A DNA stretch of 18,438 nucleotides from an uncultured Gemmatimonadota bacterium (lineage in GTDB: Bacteria > Gemmatimonadota > Gemmatimonadetes > Gemmatimonadales > Gemmatimonadaceae): NCBI GenBank assembly GCA_946480295.1, contig CAMLIT010000089.1, positions 1 through 18,438 on the forward strand. Reading direction: 5' to 3'. Made by a program: the position numbers and the translations under genes. Positions 1 through 7,504 of the stretch are shown in pieces (within the stretch, counting starts at the first letter, position 1; each line of letters starts with the position of its first letter). The notes under the pieces are model-generated. The model was given only the letters and a program-made list of their open reading frames with translations. It was not told the origin of the DNA and did not search any database.

Positions 1-1774
1 CGGCCGCCTGCTCGTACGCGGCGCGCAGCTCCTGGTACGACTGCTCGGAGAACTGCATGGTGTCGCGGGTGCGCACGAGCTCCGCGCGCTGCGCCTCGAC
101 CTTGCCGATGCTCTCGCCGACGCGCGCGCGGTCGCGCCGGAGCTGCGCCTCGCGCTCGACCTGCGCGCCGAGGCGGGCGGCCCGCGCGTCGAGCGGCGTC
201 AGGCGCTCGACGGCGGCGCGCAGCTCGGCGTGGCGCGCCGCGTCGTAGCCGGCGGGGATGCCGGCGAGCTCGCGCCGCAGCATCTCGTGCCGCTGCTCCT
301 TGGCGCCGATGTCGCGCGACAGCTGCGCGAGCTCCTGCACGGCGAGCTGCACCTTCGTCAGGCGGCGCTCCAGCTTCCCGACCGCCTCGAAGAGCTGGCG
401 GCGCCGGTCCTCCAGCTCCTTCACCGCCGGCGGCGTCTCCTCGAGCTGCTCGATGCGCGACTTGTAGTACTTCCCGTCGACGAGCGCCGTCTCGATCTGG
501 CCGTCGACGAGATCCAGCACGGCGCGATAGTGGTCGCCTAACGGGCGCGCGCAGGTGGGACAGGTCCCCTCCTCGCCGAGCTGCACGAGCTGGTCGCGCT
601 GGTGCTTCAGCTCCTGGTACTGCCGCAGGAGCTCCGCCTTCTTCGTCTCGGCCTCCTGCCGGTCGCGCACCCAGTCGGTGCGCGCGGCCTGGAGCGCCGC
701 CTCGGCCGCCTCGAGCTCCTGCCGCCGCTGCTCCAGCTCCTCGGCCGCCTGCTCCTCCAGCCCCGGCGCGCTCTCGATCCGCGCCAGCCGCTCGCGGAGG
801 CGCGTGAGCTCCTCGGCGAGGGAGCGCTCCGCCTCGAGCAGCGTGCGCCGGCGCCCCTCCTCGCCGTACAGCCGATCCATCTCCTGGAGCTGCGGCACGA
901 GCTCCGTCAGCGGCACGAGCTCCCGCTGCAGCTCGACGAGCTCCGCCCGCGCGCGCGCCACGTCCTCGAGCTCGCGGTCGAGCCGGACCACGTCGCGCGT
1001 CAGCGCCGCGTGCTCCCCCTCGGCGACACGCAGCTCGGAGAGCACCCGCTGGAGCGTCTCGCGCTCGCGCTGCACCGTCTCCCACCTCGGCGTGATCTCG
1101 TCGAGGAGCGCGCCCGCCGCGGCGCGGCGCCGGGCGGCGACCGCCGAGCGCTCGAGCGCCGACGTGAGGCGCAGCTCCGCGTCGCCGAGCATCCGCGCGA
1201 CCGCATCGGGATCCGGCATCCCCGCGCGCAGCCCGCCCGCCTCGGCGGCGATGATCCGCCGGCGCTCGCGCACGAGCCCCTGCGCCGTCCGCAGCTTCTC
1301 GTAGCCGAGCACGCGGGACAGGAACTGGGCGCGCTCCGACGGCCCCATCGCCGCCATCACGCTCAGCTCCTTCTGCCCCGTGAAGTAGGTGTTGAAGAAC
1401 TCCTCGAGGCTCATCCCGAGCCGGCGGCGCAGCAGGTCGGTGACGCCCGTGATCGAGTTGGCGATCGGCACCGTGGCGCCGTCGAGATACAGCTCCGCGC
1501 TCGTCAGGGCGCGCACGACGTGGTAGCGATGGCCGCCGAGCTCGAAGTCCAGCTCCACCTTCACCGCCGCGCGCGGGCCGGCGCGGTGCGCCCGGATGCT
1601 CTCGCGCGTGCCGCGCGCCGCCGGCATGCCGTACAGCGCCCAGGCGATCGCCTCGAGGATCGTCGATTTCCCCGAGCCGTTCGGGCCGATGATGCCCGTG
1701 AGCCCCCGATCGAACTCGATCAGCGTATCGGCGTGCTGGCGGAAGTTGCAGAGCCGGAGGGCGTGGATCCGCAC
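1..1774 (-). CDS. sbcC: SbcC/Rad50-like SMC-type ATPase, C-terminus beyond window
   Basis: This is the large subunit of the SbcCD (Mre11-Rad50-like) complex, which uses ATP to tether DNA ends and gate the SbcD nuclease. The visible 591 codons are open to the left edge, so the C-terminal half with the signature motif and Walker B is missing. The N-terminus reads MRIHALRLCNFRQHAD, followed by the Walker A GPNGSGKST (about residues 30-38) and a Q-loop region at FTGQKELS (Q about 134). A long Glu/Arg/Ala-rich coiled coil follows, with a zinc-hook CPTC at residues 405-408 (bases 551-562) and then the returning coiled coil. The GTG start at 1774 directly abuts the TGA of sbcD, so the two genes are probably translationally coupled. 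Bacterial SbcC is usually 800-1100 residues long, so a good part is outside the window. Confidence 0.93.
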   Translation of the reverse strand, partial: MRIHALRLCNFRQHADTLIEFDRGLTGIIGPNGSGKSTILEAIAWALYGMPAARGTRESIRAHRAGPRAAVKVELDFELGGHRYHVVRALTSAELYLDGATVPIANSITGVTDLLRRRLGMSLEEFFNTYFTGQKELSVMAAMGPSERAQFLSRVLGYEKLRTAQGLVRERRRIIAAEAGGLRAGMPDPDAVARMLGDAELRLTSALERSAVAARRRAAAGALLDEITPRWETVQRERETLQRVLSELRVAEGEHAALTRDVVRLDRELEDVARARAELVELQRELVPLTELVPQLQEMDRLYGEEGRRRTLLEAERSLAEELTRLRERLARIESAPGLEEQAAEELEQRRQELEAAEAALQAARTDWVRDRQEAETKKAELLRQYQELKHQRDQLVQLGEEGTCPTCARPLGDHYRAVLDLVDGQIETALVDGKYYKSRIEQLEETPPAVKELEDRRRQLFEAVGKLERRLTKVQLAVQELAQLSRDIGAKEQRHEMLRRELAGIPAGYDAARHAELRAAVERLTPLDARAARLGAQVEREAQLRRDRARVGESIGKVEAQRAELVRTRDTMQFSEQSYQELRAAYEQAA

Positions 1775-2962
1775 TCAGCCCTCCAGCACCGCCGCCGGCG
1801 GCGCGCTCTGCGTGTCCGCCTCGCGCAGGTAGCGCAGCCCCAGCTCGACGAGCGCGTCGCGGTCGATGTCGCTCTCCAGCAGCCGGCTCTGGAGCTTCTC
1901 CCGCACGACGTCCATCAGCGACGGGCGCCGCCCCGGCGACGACGACCCCGAGTGCCGCGCGACCTCCGGCCGGCGCGTGTCGAGGTGGAAGTGCAGCGCG
2001 CGGCGCTTGTAGTCGCGGAGCTGCTTGTGATCGAGCTCGCGCGCGATGTGCCGCGGCAGGTCGCGCACGACGAGGCGAACGACGCGGTCGTCGAGGCCGC
2101 CGCGGATCCCCTCCACCGCCTCGCGGATGCGCTCGTCCACCTCGGCGACGCTGAGGCCGCGCGCCGAGATCGGCGGGACGTCCACCAGCTCGCGCGACGG
2201 CGGCAGCGCGTGAAAGGTGTGCGCGCCCGTCTCGAGGTCGTGCTCGATGAAGCCCTTCCCCGGCAGGCGCGCCGCGCGCTCCTCCTGGAGCTCGCCCCAC
2301 GCGTTGGCGCTCGTGTAGTCGATCGACCCCGAGTAGAACGCGTTCGGCGCGACCTTCCGGTACACGTGGTAGTGCCCGAGCGCGACGTAGGTCCAGCGCG
2401 AGGCGCCGAGCTCCTCCTGCGTGATCTCCACCGCGGAGCGCTCGACCATCGCCGCCTGCGGCGGCAGCACCCCCTCCACCTCGCCGTGCAGGAGCAGCAC
2501 GTTGCGGCGCGCGCCCTCGTCAGGCACCAGCGCCGGCCGACCGCCGGGCACGTCGGGGACGGCGAGGATCGAGAGGTCGTGCTCGGGGAAGGCGAGCCGC
2601 TGCGCCTCGCGATCCACCACGTGCACGCCGAGCGGCGCGAACAGCCGGAGGATGCACCCCGTCTCCGCCGCCCGCGGCGTGTCGTGGTTGCCGGCGACCA
2701 TCACGACGATCGCCTCCGGCAGGGCGCGCGTCAGCCGCGAGAACTGGTTGAAGGCGTGGAGGATCGCCGGGTTCGTCGGCCGGACGTTGTGGAAGACGTC
2801 CCCGCCGATCACCACGAGCTCCGGCCGCAGCTCGATGATGCGGTCGATGGCGAGCTGGAAGGTGCGTGCGACGTCCGCCTCCCGCTGGTTGATCCCGCCG
2901 GGAGTCAGTCGCTGGTACTGGCGAAAGCCGAGGTGAAGATCGCTGAGATGGACGAGACGCAC
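1775..2962 (-). CDS. sbcD: SbcD/Mre11-like exonuclease subunit
   Basis: This is the metallophosphoesterase nuclease subunit of SbcCD, which cleaves hairpins and blocked DNA ends and trims double-strand breaks with two metal ions. The 395-residue protein shows the calcineurin-like motifs in order: DLHLG (D8, H10), GGDVFH (D55), GNHD (N92-H93-D94), LLHGE (H159) and GHYH (H197, H199). A capping domain and a charged C-terminal tail that would contact SbcC follow. The start is GTG giving MRLVHLSDLHLG, which places the first motif as close to the N-terminus as is normal for the family. The gene lies 9 bp after the exported-protein gene and directly before sbcC, with no gap, on the same strand. Confidence 0.95.
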   Translation of the reverse strand: MRLVHLSDLHLGFRQYQRLTPGGINQREADVARTFQLAIDRIIELRPELVVIGGDVFHNVRPTNPAILHAFNQFSRLTRALPEAIVVMVAGNHDTPRAAETGCILRLFAPLGVHVVDREAQRLAFPEHDLSILAVPDVPGGRPALVPDEGARRNVLLLHGEVEGVLPPQAAMVERSAVEITQEELGASRWTYVALGHYHVYRKVAPNAFYSGSIDYTSANAWGELQEERAARLPGKGFIEHDLETGAHTFHALPPSRELVDVPPISARGLSVAEVDERIREAVEGIRGGLDDRVVRLVVRDLPRHIARELDHKQLRDYKRRALHFHLDTRRPEVARHSGSSSPGRRPSLMDVVREKLQSRLLESDIDRDALVELGLRYLREADTQSAPPAAVLEG

Positions 2963-2971
2963 CCGATGAAT

Positions 2972-3817
2972 CTAGCGCCGGTCGAGCGTTCGCGTGCGTT
3001 GCGTGATCCGGACCCGGAAGCGCACCGGGGCCCCGCCGCCCGCCGCCGGGTCGGCGACGTCGGACTCCACCTCGATCACGAACCGCGACTCGGTGAGCCA
3101 GCCGCGGTGCCGGTCCAGCAGCATCGTGCCGGTGACGGTCCCCTGCTGGTCCACCGCGACCCCCTGCGTCCCGCCGGAGGCGAGATGGTCGCCCGTCAGC
3201 ACCCCGTACATCGAGACGTAGGCCTTCGCGCCGTTCCGTGAGACGGAGTCCAGCCGGAAGGTCGCGTGCAGCCGCCCGCTCGGCCGGCCGCCCATGCCCC
3301 CCCGCGAGGGGAGGGGCATCTCCCGCGTCCAGCTCTCGCCGACGTGGACCACCCCCTTCGGGAAGGCGGCCGGCATCACGGCCACGACCTGCGAGACGTC
3401 CTCCCCCGCCACCGCCCGGTCGCCGCCCAGCAGCGCCGCCGTGCCGTCGGGCGCGAGGTGCAGCCGGATCTGCCGTCCCTCCAGCATGCGGCGCGTCTGC
3501 TCGGCCAGCCGCCGCGCGCGCGCATCGCTGCTCGACATCGCCACCGAGTCGGTGATCGCCAGGACCGTGGCGCCGGCGCTCCCCGCGCGCTCGATGACCG
3601 CCCGCGAGAAGATCCGCAGGTCCGTGACGACGGAGGTCGACGAGGCGCCGGCACCCTTCCCCCGGGTCCCCGTCATCTCCGACTCCTGGTCGAGCCGCAT
3701 GTGCACGGTGTCACCCGCGTGCGGCCTGATCTGGAGCACGACCCCCTGCGCCCAGCCGCACGCCGGCGAGAGCAGGAGGAGGGCGGAGGAGGCGATCGAC
3801 AGCGAACGGCGGGACAC
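2972..3817 (-). CDS. Exported protein of unknown function, possibly DUF6263-like
   Basis: The product is about 281 residues from a GTG start at 3817; an in-frame TTG at 3823 is the alternative. The N-terminus has Arg residues, a hydrophobic stretch (LSIASSALLLLSPA) and a G-W-A signal-peptidase I type site before Gln24, so it is probably secreted to the periplasm or outer membrane. The mature part begins VVLQIRPHAGDTVHM and is rich in beta-strand patterns (GESWTREMPL, LHATFRLDSV, TVTGTMLLDRHRGWLTES). This resembles the proteins with a 'G-D-T/K-hydrophobic' start grouped as DUF6263, but I hold that only loosely. The open frame continues upstream antisense-free through herA, and that extension is low-complexity and out of frame with herA, so it is not coding. 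It starts 8 bp after the herA stop and ends 9 bp before sbcD, so it looks co-transcribed with DNA-repair genes although it is exported. Confidence 0.75.
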   Translation of the reverse strand: MSRRSLSIASSALLLLSPACGWAQGVVLQIRPHAGDTVHMRLDQESEMTGTRGKGAGASSTSVVTDLRIFSRAVIERAGSAGATVLAITDSVAMSSSDARARRLAEQTRRMLEGRQIRLHLAPDGTAALLGGDRAVAGEDVSQVVAVMPAAFPKGVVHVGESWTREMPLPSRGGMGGRPSGRLHATFRLDSVSRNGAKAYVSMYGVLTGDHLASGGTQGVAVDQQGTVTGTMLLDRHRGWLTESRFVIEVESDVADPAAGGGAPVRFRVRITQRTRTLDRR

Positions 3818-3825
3818 GCGCAAGC

Positions 3826-5826
3826 TCAGAATCCGTACGGGTCGTCCACCGGAGCGGACTTGATGGGAGTGCCGGCGGCGCGGGCGACGGTCTGGGCGGG
3901 AACGACGGCCCGGAGCTGCGCGGAGAAGAACTTCCGCACGTCCGTCGGCCGCTCGCGCAGTGCCGCGTTGCGCACCCGGAGCAGCTCCTCGTCCTCGTGG
4001 ATGGCGCGCAGGTCCTGCGCCCAGGTGAGCGTCAGGGTGGCGTCGAGCGGACGGAGCGAGCGCAGCAGCGCTTCCTCCAGCGACACGTCGTTCGCCTGCG
4101 GGTATCGCTCGGCGCCGTCGCGACCGCGCATGACCGCGGGGCGCGGGAACCGCACGAAGATCGGTTGTGTGAAGTGCGGATGCCGCACCATGAGCTGTCC
4201 CTTCTCCAACGTCGCGAGCTTCGTCTTCACCGCCGGACTGAGCACCGAGTACCCCGGCGTCGCCAGCTCGTCCGCATCCATCCTTCCGTAGAGCGCCGTA
4301 CCGGAGTTGCCGACGACGCGCCGGTGCACCTGCGACCGGAACTGCTGCGCGCTGAAGAGCACCAGCCCCAGGTACCGCCCGCGCTCGGCGAGGTCGAGCA
4401 GCATCTTCCGCACGTAGGTCTCGGGCGCGTCGTTCGGCGCGTACTTGTTCAGCTCGTCCACGAAGACGACGACGTGATTGACGCCGAGGTCCCGCTTCTC
4501 GAGATGCTCCCGGAGGCGCGTGACGATGCGGGCGAAGATGAGATCCTGCGCGTCTTCCTCGAGCGAGGCGACGTCCACCACATACACCGTCCGGTCCGCA
4601 AAGCTCCCGAACGGGAGATCGCTGACGTCGCCGGAGTCCGTCACCAGCCCGGCGCAGCGCGTCGAGATGTTCGACAGGCGGTTGCGCACCTTGCGGATCG
4701 TCGCGACGTGGTGCGTCCGCCAGGCCTCGTTCCCCTTCCCCTCCATCGCGACGAGCACGTCGCGGAACCATTCCTCGAGGTCGGCGAAGGATCGGACGCG
4801 GTAGCGCCGGCTGCCGAGCAGCGCGTCGGAGAAGTCCTTGTCCACCACGCGCTCGCGGATGAAGTCGATGAGCGCATCCGCCTTCGCGTCCACGTCGTCC
4901 TTGTTGAGCAGCACCTCGGCGTACTGGAGCACCTCGCGCAGCCCCCAGGTGAGGGGCGACACGTTATGCAGCAGCGCCTCGTTCGACCGCAGCGTGTTCA
5001 GCGAGAAGCCGTCGGACTTGTACGGCGCGAAGTACTGCACGTTCCGGAACGGCTCGACGGGCACGGCGCACCGCTCGTGGATCGCGCGGTCCTGCTCGTC
5101 GACGATCCCGGGCTGGTCGAGGAAGCAGAGGTCGGGCCCCTTGACGTTGAAGCAGACGGCGGCGACGGAGCCCTTCTGCGCGGGGAAGTGGGTGAAGATG
5201 GAGGAGAGGATCCACTCGATCGCGCTCGTCTTCGTGGCGAGCCCCGAGACGCCGGTGATGTTGAGGTGCGCCGCCTCGGGCCCGAGGAGGAAGTCCGCGT
5301 CGAGGTAGATCGGCGCGTCGGTGCCCCCGGCGCGGTAGACGCCGACGGGGATCCCCGTGCGCGCCCCCTCGCGCAGGTAGCCGTCCATGCGCAGCGCGAT
5401 GGCGACGTCCTCGTCGTCGGCGAGGGAGACGACGCCCATCGGCACCGGCTGGAGCGGCTCCTCGGGGAGCTGCCGCAGCACGGCGGCGGTGTAGAGCCGG
5501 ATCTCCGCCCGCTCCGTCGCCGCCAGCGACGCGCTCGCCGGGCTCCCGTCGTGCCCCATCACGTCGTGCAGCGGCGACTGGAGGTCGGTATAGCTGAACC
5601 CCTCGACGACGATGCCGTAGATGCGCCGCAGCTGCCCATTCACCGGCGTCGTCCCGTCCACGCGCACGATGGTCCCGATGCCGACGGGGGAGTCGAGGGC
5701 GGTCCAGAAGTGGAACTCGTGGGGGGTGTTGGGGCGGCGCTCGGTGGCCACCACGCGGCCGAGTAACGGCCGAGGGTCGAGGGTCGAGGGTCGAGGGTCG
5801 AGAGGCGGGCGGCTGCTTTCGCTCAT
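3826..5826 (-). CDS. herA: HerA-like DNA-translocating ATPase
   Basis: HerA is a hexameric FtsK-like ATPase that pumps DNA and works with the NurA nuclease and Mre11-Rad50 in end resection. With the start at ATG 5826 the protein has 666 residues. An N-terminal HAS-barrel-like domain (LLGRVVATERRPNTP onward) precedes the ATPase core. The P-loop is the variant GVSGLATKTS (about residues 192-201, Lys199) rather than GxxGxGKS. Walker B is VVVFVDELNKYAP (D457, E458), and an AQQFRSQVHRRVVGNSGT segment resembles the sensor and arginine-finger region. An upstream in-frame ATG at 5874 is possible. Neither ATG has a convincing ribosome binding site, and a GTG inside GRVV near 5750 is another candidate. 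Residues 9-20 ([12 protein letters not shown]) are encoded by a CTCGACC heptamer array, so the natural N-terminus may have been altered by repeat insertion. Confidence 0.85.
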   Translation of the reverse strand: MSESSRPPLDPRPSTLDPRPLLGRVVATERRPNTPHEFHFWTALDSPVGIGTIVRVDGTTPVNGQLRRIYGIVVEGFSYTDLQSPLHDVMGHDGSPASASLAATERAEIRLYTAAVLRQLPEEPLQPVPMGVVSLADDEDVAIALRMDGYLREGARTGIPVGVYRAGGTDAPIYLDADFLLGPEAAHLNITGVSGLATKTSAIEWILSSIFTHFPAQKGSVAAVCFNVKGPDLCFLDQPGIVDEQDRAIHERCAVPVEPFRNVQYFAPYKSDGFSLNTLRSNEALLHNVSPLTWGLREVLQYAEVLLNKDDVDAKADALIDFIRERVVDKDFSDALLGSRRYRVRSFADLEEWFRDVLVAMEGKGNEAWRTHHVATIRKVRNRLSNISTRCAGLVTDSGDVSDLPFGSFADRTVYVVDVASLEEDAQDLIFARIVTRLREHLEKRDLGVNHVVVFVDELNKYAPNDAPETYVRKMLLDLAERGRYLGLVLFSAQQFRSQVHRRVVGNSGTALYGRMDADELATPGYSVLSPAVKTKLATLEKGQLMVRHPHFTQPIFVRFPRPAVMRGRDGAERYPQANDVSLEEALLRSLRPLDATLTLTWAQDLRAIHEDEELLRVRNAALRERPTDVRKFFSAQLRAVVPAQTVARAAGTPIKSAPVDDPYGF
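5771..5803. repeat. Heptamer array (GGGTCGA), left arm of cassette
   Basis: About four tandem GGGTCGA units on the plus strand lie inside the 5' end of herA, where they encode LDPRPST-type residues on the minus strand. The array is complementary to the one at 6264-6294, on the other side of the four-helix-bundle gene. Confidence 0.9.
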
Positions 5827-5886
5827 ATCTGCAATCGTGGGGCGATGGCTCCGAATGGCGGCTGATGCACTCATGGATGAGATCCC

Positions 5887-5892
5887 AGGAGG
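5887..5892 (+). promoter_or_regulatory. Ribosome binding site of the four-helix-bundle gene
   Basis: A perfect AGGAGG lies 9 nt before the ATG at 5902. It fixes that start and contrasts with the weak or absent sites of the neighbouring minus-strand genes. Confidence 0.85.
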
Positions 5893-5901
5893 TCGCGAGC
5901 C

Positions 5902-6303
5902 ATGGCAATTCGGTCGTACCGGGACCTCATCGTGTGGCAGAGGGCCGCAGACCTGGTTCAGGAGAGCTACGCTCGGGCGGCCAGCTTTCCGTCCGACGAA
6001 AGATACGGCCTGGTAGCGCAGATTCGCCGTGCTGCCGTATCAATCACCGGGAATATCGCTGAAGGGCACGGGCGACAGCAGCGGCGCGACTACTGGCAGT
6101 TCCTGTCGATTGCCCGTGGGTCACTGGCGGAGCTGGAGAGCCATTTCGACATAGCTGAGCGATTGGGCTATCAGTCCCACGACCAGCTCGAGACGCTCCG
6201 TGGTCTTGCGGACGAGGTGAGCCGGATGCTGGCCACCTTGTTGCGAAAAATCCAAGAGAACTACTCGACCCTCGACCGTCGACCCTCGACCCTCAAACGA
6301 TAG
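5902..6303 (+). CDS. Four-helix-bundle protein (23S rRNA IVP family)
   Basis: The 133-residue product matches the four-helix-bundle family first seen in 23S rRNA intervening sequences and related to Avd of diversity-generating retroelements. Hallmarks are YRDLIVWQRAADLV at the start, FPSDERYGLVAQIRRAAVSI, the conserved NIAEG (about residues 51-55), then DYWQFLSIARGSLAELESH and LADEVSRMLATLL in the last helix. Family members are small basic oligomers presumed to bind nucleic acid; no enzymatic activity is established. It has an excellent AGGAGG site. It runs opposite to herA and nurA and sits between them. Base composition is visibly less GC-rich than the neighbours (codons such as AAA, ATA, GAA), suggesting transfer. 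The last ten or so residues (STLDRRPSTLKR) are encoded by a CTCGACC heptamer array, and the stop overlaps the nurA 3' end by about 11 bp. Confidence 0.92.
   Translation: MAIRSYRDLIVWQRAADLVQESYARAASFPSDERYGLVAQIRRAAVSITGNIAEGHGRQQRRDYWQFLSIARGSLAELESHFDIAERLGYQSHDQLETLRGLADEVSRMLATLLRKIQENYSTLDRRPSTLKR
6264..6294. repeat. Heptamer array (CTCGACC), right arm of cassette
   Basis: About four CTCGACC units (one with a C-to-G change) lie on the plus strand. They form the translated tail of the four-helix-bundle gene and, on the minus strand, follow directly on the TGA of nurA. The array is complementary to the one at 5771-5803. Confidence 0.9.
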
Positions 6304-7288
6304 CCTTCAGAAACTTCTCGCAGTCGAACACCCCATACACCATCTTGTCCCACCTCCCGTCCGGCAGCGACAGGGGCGCGGTCTCGGCGAGGAGCCAGCG
6401 CGAGACCTCGTCGGCGCGGGCGCCGACGGCGGGCTCCTCGATCCGGGTCGGGTGCGCGACCTCGACGCGGACGAGCCCCCACATCGGGTCGTGGCCCGAC
6501 GGGTCGCGGAGGCGCAGGTACCAGCTCGCCACCGTCGTGCGCTTCGGCGACGTGATGCGGAAGACGCTCGAGCGTTCGCCGCGGCGCAGCCCCAGGATCA
6601 CCTGCAGCGCCTCGCCCTCCGCGTAGAGGGTGCGATGGCTCTTCACCACGCCGACCGTGCACGCGGACACCGCGACGCGCTCGCTCCCGCTGATCCCGCC
6701 GTCGATGAGCAGCGGGTCGCGCTCGAGACCGCACCACGCCTCGGCCAGCTCCCGCTCGGCGCCCTCACGGTCCTTCTGGACGAGGTGGATGGCCGCGTCG
6801 CGTACAGCGAAGGGATGCGCGATCGGTGCCGCGTCGGGCTCCGCCGCCGTCGTGTCGACGACCGTCGCCTCGAGCGCGTCCAGCGCGGCGTTGGTGGCCG
6901 CGGAGAGGAGGGCGCGCGGCGCGTACAGCGCCGAACGAATGATCGGCTGCCGCCACGTCACCATCCGGCGGTTGCGGCGCATCCGCACCGCCGCGGCGAC
7001 CGTGCCGTGGACGATCGGCAGCCCCTCGGGGTGGGCCACGACGCGGCTCGACTGCGTGCCGTCGAGGAAGGCGGCGAAGGCCGGCACGGGGTCGCCGACG
7101 ACCCGACGCGCGCGCATCGGCCCCTGCTCCAGGACGACGGCGCTGATGAGCCGCGGCGCCTCGGCCGCGGGCGCCGCGATCTCCAGCGGCGCCTCGGCGC
7201 CCCCCACCCCGCCCCCCGGCAGCAACGCCGCCAGCCGGCGCTGGACGGCGTGAAAGGAGACTGGAAGCTCGGAGACCGGCAAAGGCAC
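6293..7288 (-). CDS. nurA: NurA-like 5'-3' nuclease domain protein
   Basis: NurA is a metal-dependent nuclease of RNase H-like fold that acts with HerA at DNA ends. The 331-residue product has the family layout: a first acidic motif FLDGTQSS (D76), a second acidic motif LLIDGGISGS (D196), followed closely by TVGVVKSHRTLY (K216), the usual context of the second metal ligand. A basic segment (VRMRRNRRMVTWRQP) lies between. The C-terminal histidine motif of archaeal NurA is not obvious; the chain ends VYGVFDCEKFLKAIV. I base the call on these motifs and on the herA-sbcD-sbcC genes downstream on the same strand. The start is a GTG giving MPLPVSELPVSF with no clear ribosome binding site, so it could be slightly internal. 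The intervening opposite-strand gene separates it from herA. Confidence 0.75.
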   Translation of the reverse strand: MPLPVSELPVSFHAVQRRLAALLPGGGVGGAEAPLEIAAPAAEAPRLISAVVLEQGPMRARRVVGDPVPAFAAFLDGTQSSRVVAHPEGLPIVHGTVAAAVRMRRNRRMVTWRQPIIRSALYAPRALLSAATNAALDALEATVVDTTAAEPDAAPIAHPFAVRDAAIHLVQKDREGAERELAEAWCGLERDPLLIDGGISGSERVAVSACTVGVVKSHRTLYAEGEALQVILGLRRGERSSVFRITSPKRTTVASWYLRLRDPSGHDPMWGLVRVEVAHPTRIEEPAVGARADEVSRWLLAETAPLSLPDGRWDKMVYGVFDCEKFLKAIV

Positions 7289-7370
7289 GAAACGCAGTGA
7301 GCTAGTGGGTAGGAAGTAGAAGCTAGTGGGCGGGCCGGACCGCGGTGCGCGGGTGGAGGCCGGCGGAAGG

Positions 7371-7433
7371 CGGAGAGCGGACCGCGGAGAGCGGAGAGCG
7401 GACCGCGGAGAGCGGAGAGCGGACCGCGGAGAG
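7371..7433. repeat. Nine tandem heptamers, CGGAGAG/CGGACCG
   Basis: Nine 7-bp units stand in register, in a higher-order 21-bp period (CGGAGAG, CGGACCG, CGGAGAG). The array lies between the nurA start and the AsnC-type gene, and its unit differs from the GGTCGAG arrays elsewhere in the window. Confidence 0.92.
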
Positions 7434-7448
7434 CGTCGGCCCCCCGGT

Positions 7449-7487
7449 CTCGACCCTCGACTTTGACCCTCGACCCTCGACCCTCCC
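7449..7487. repeat. CTCGACC heptamer array downstream of the AsnC-type gene
   Basis: About five CTCGACC-like units lie on the plus strand, one degenerate (CTCGACT-TTGACC). Read on the minus strand it is GGGTCGA beginning about 20 nt after the stop of the AsnC-type gene. Confidence 0.88.
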
Positions 7488-7504
7488 GGATCCCGGTTAC
7501 CGCC

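Noticed and set aside
602..3241. Very long plus-strand open frame of 879 codons over sbcC and sbcD
   Set aside because: It is antisense to two genes with clear motifs, is Arg/His/Leu-rich and low in complexity, as expected from GC-rich codon bias.
3818..4771. N-terminal extension of the exported-protein frame
   Set aside because: It overlaps herA in another frame and would bury the signal peptide internally.
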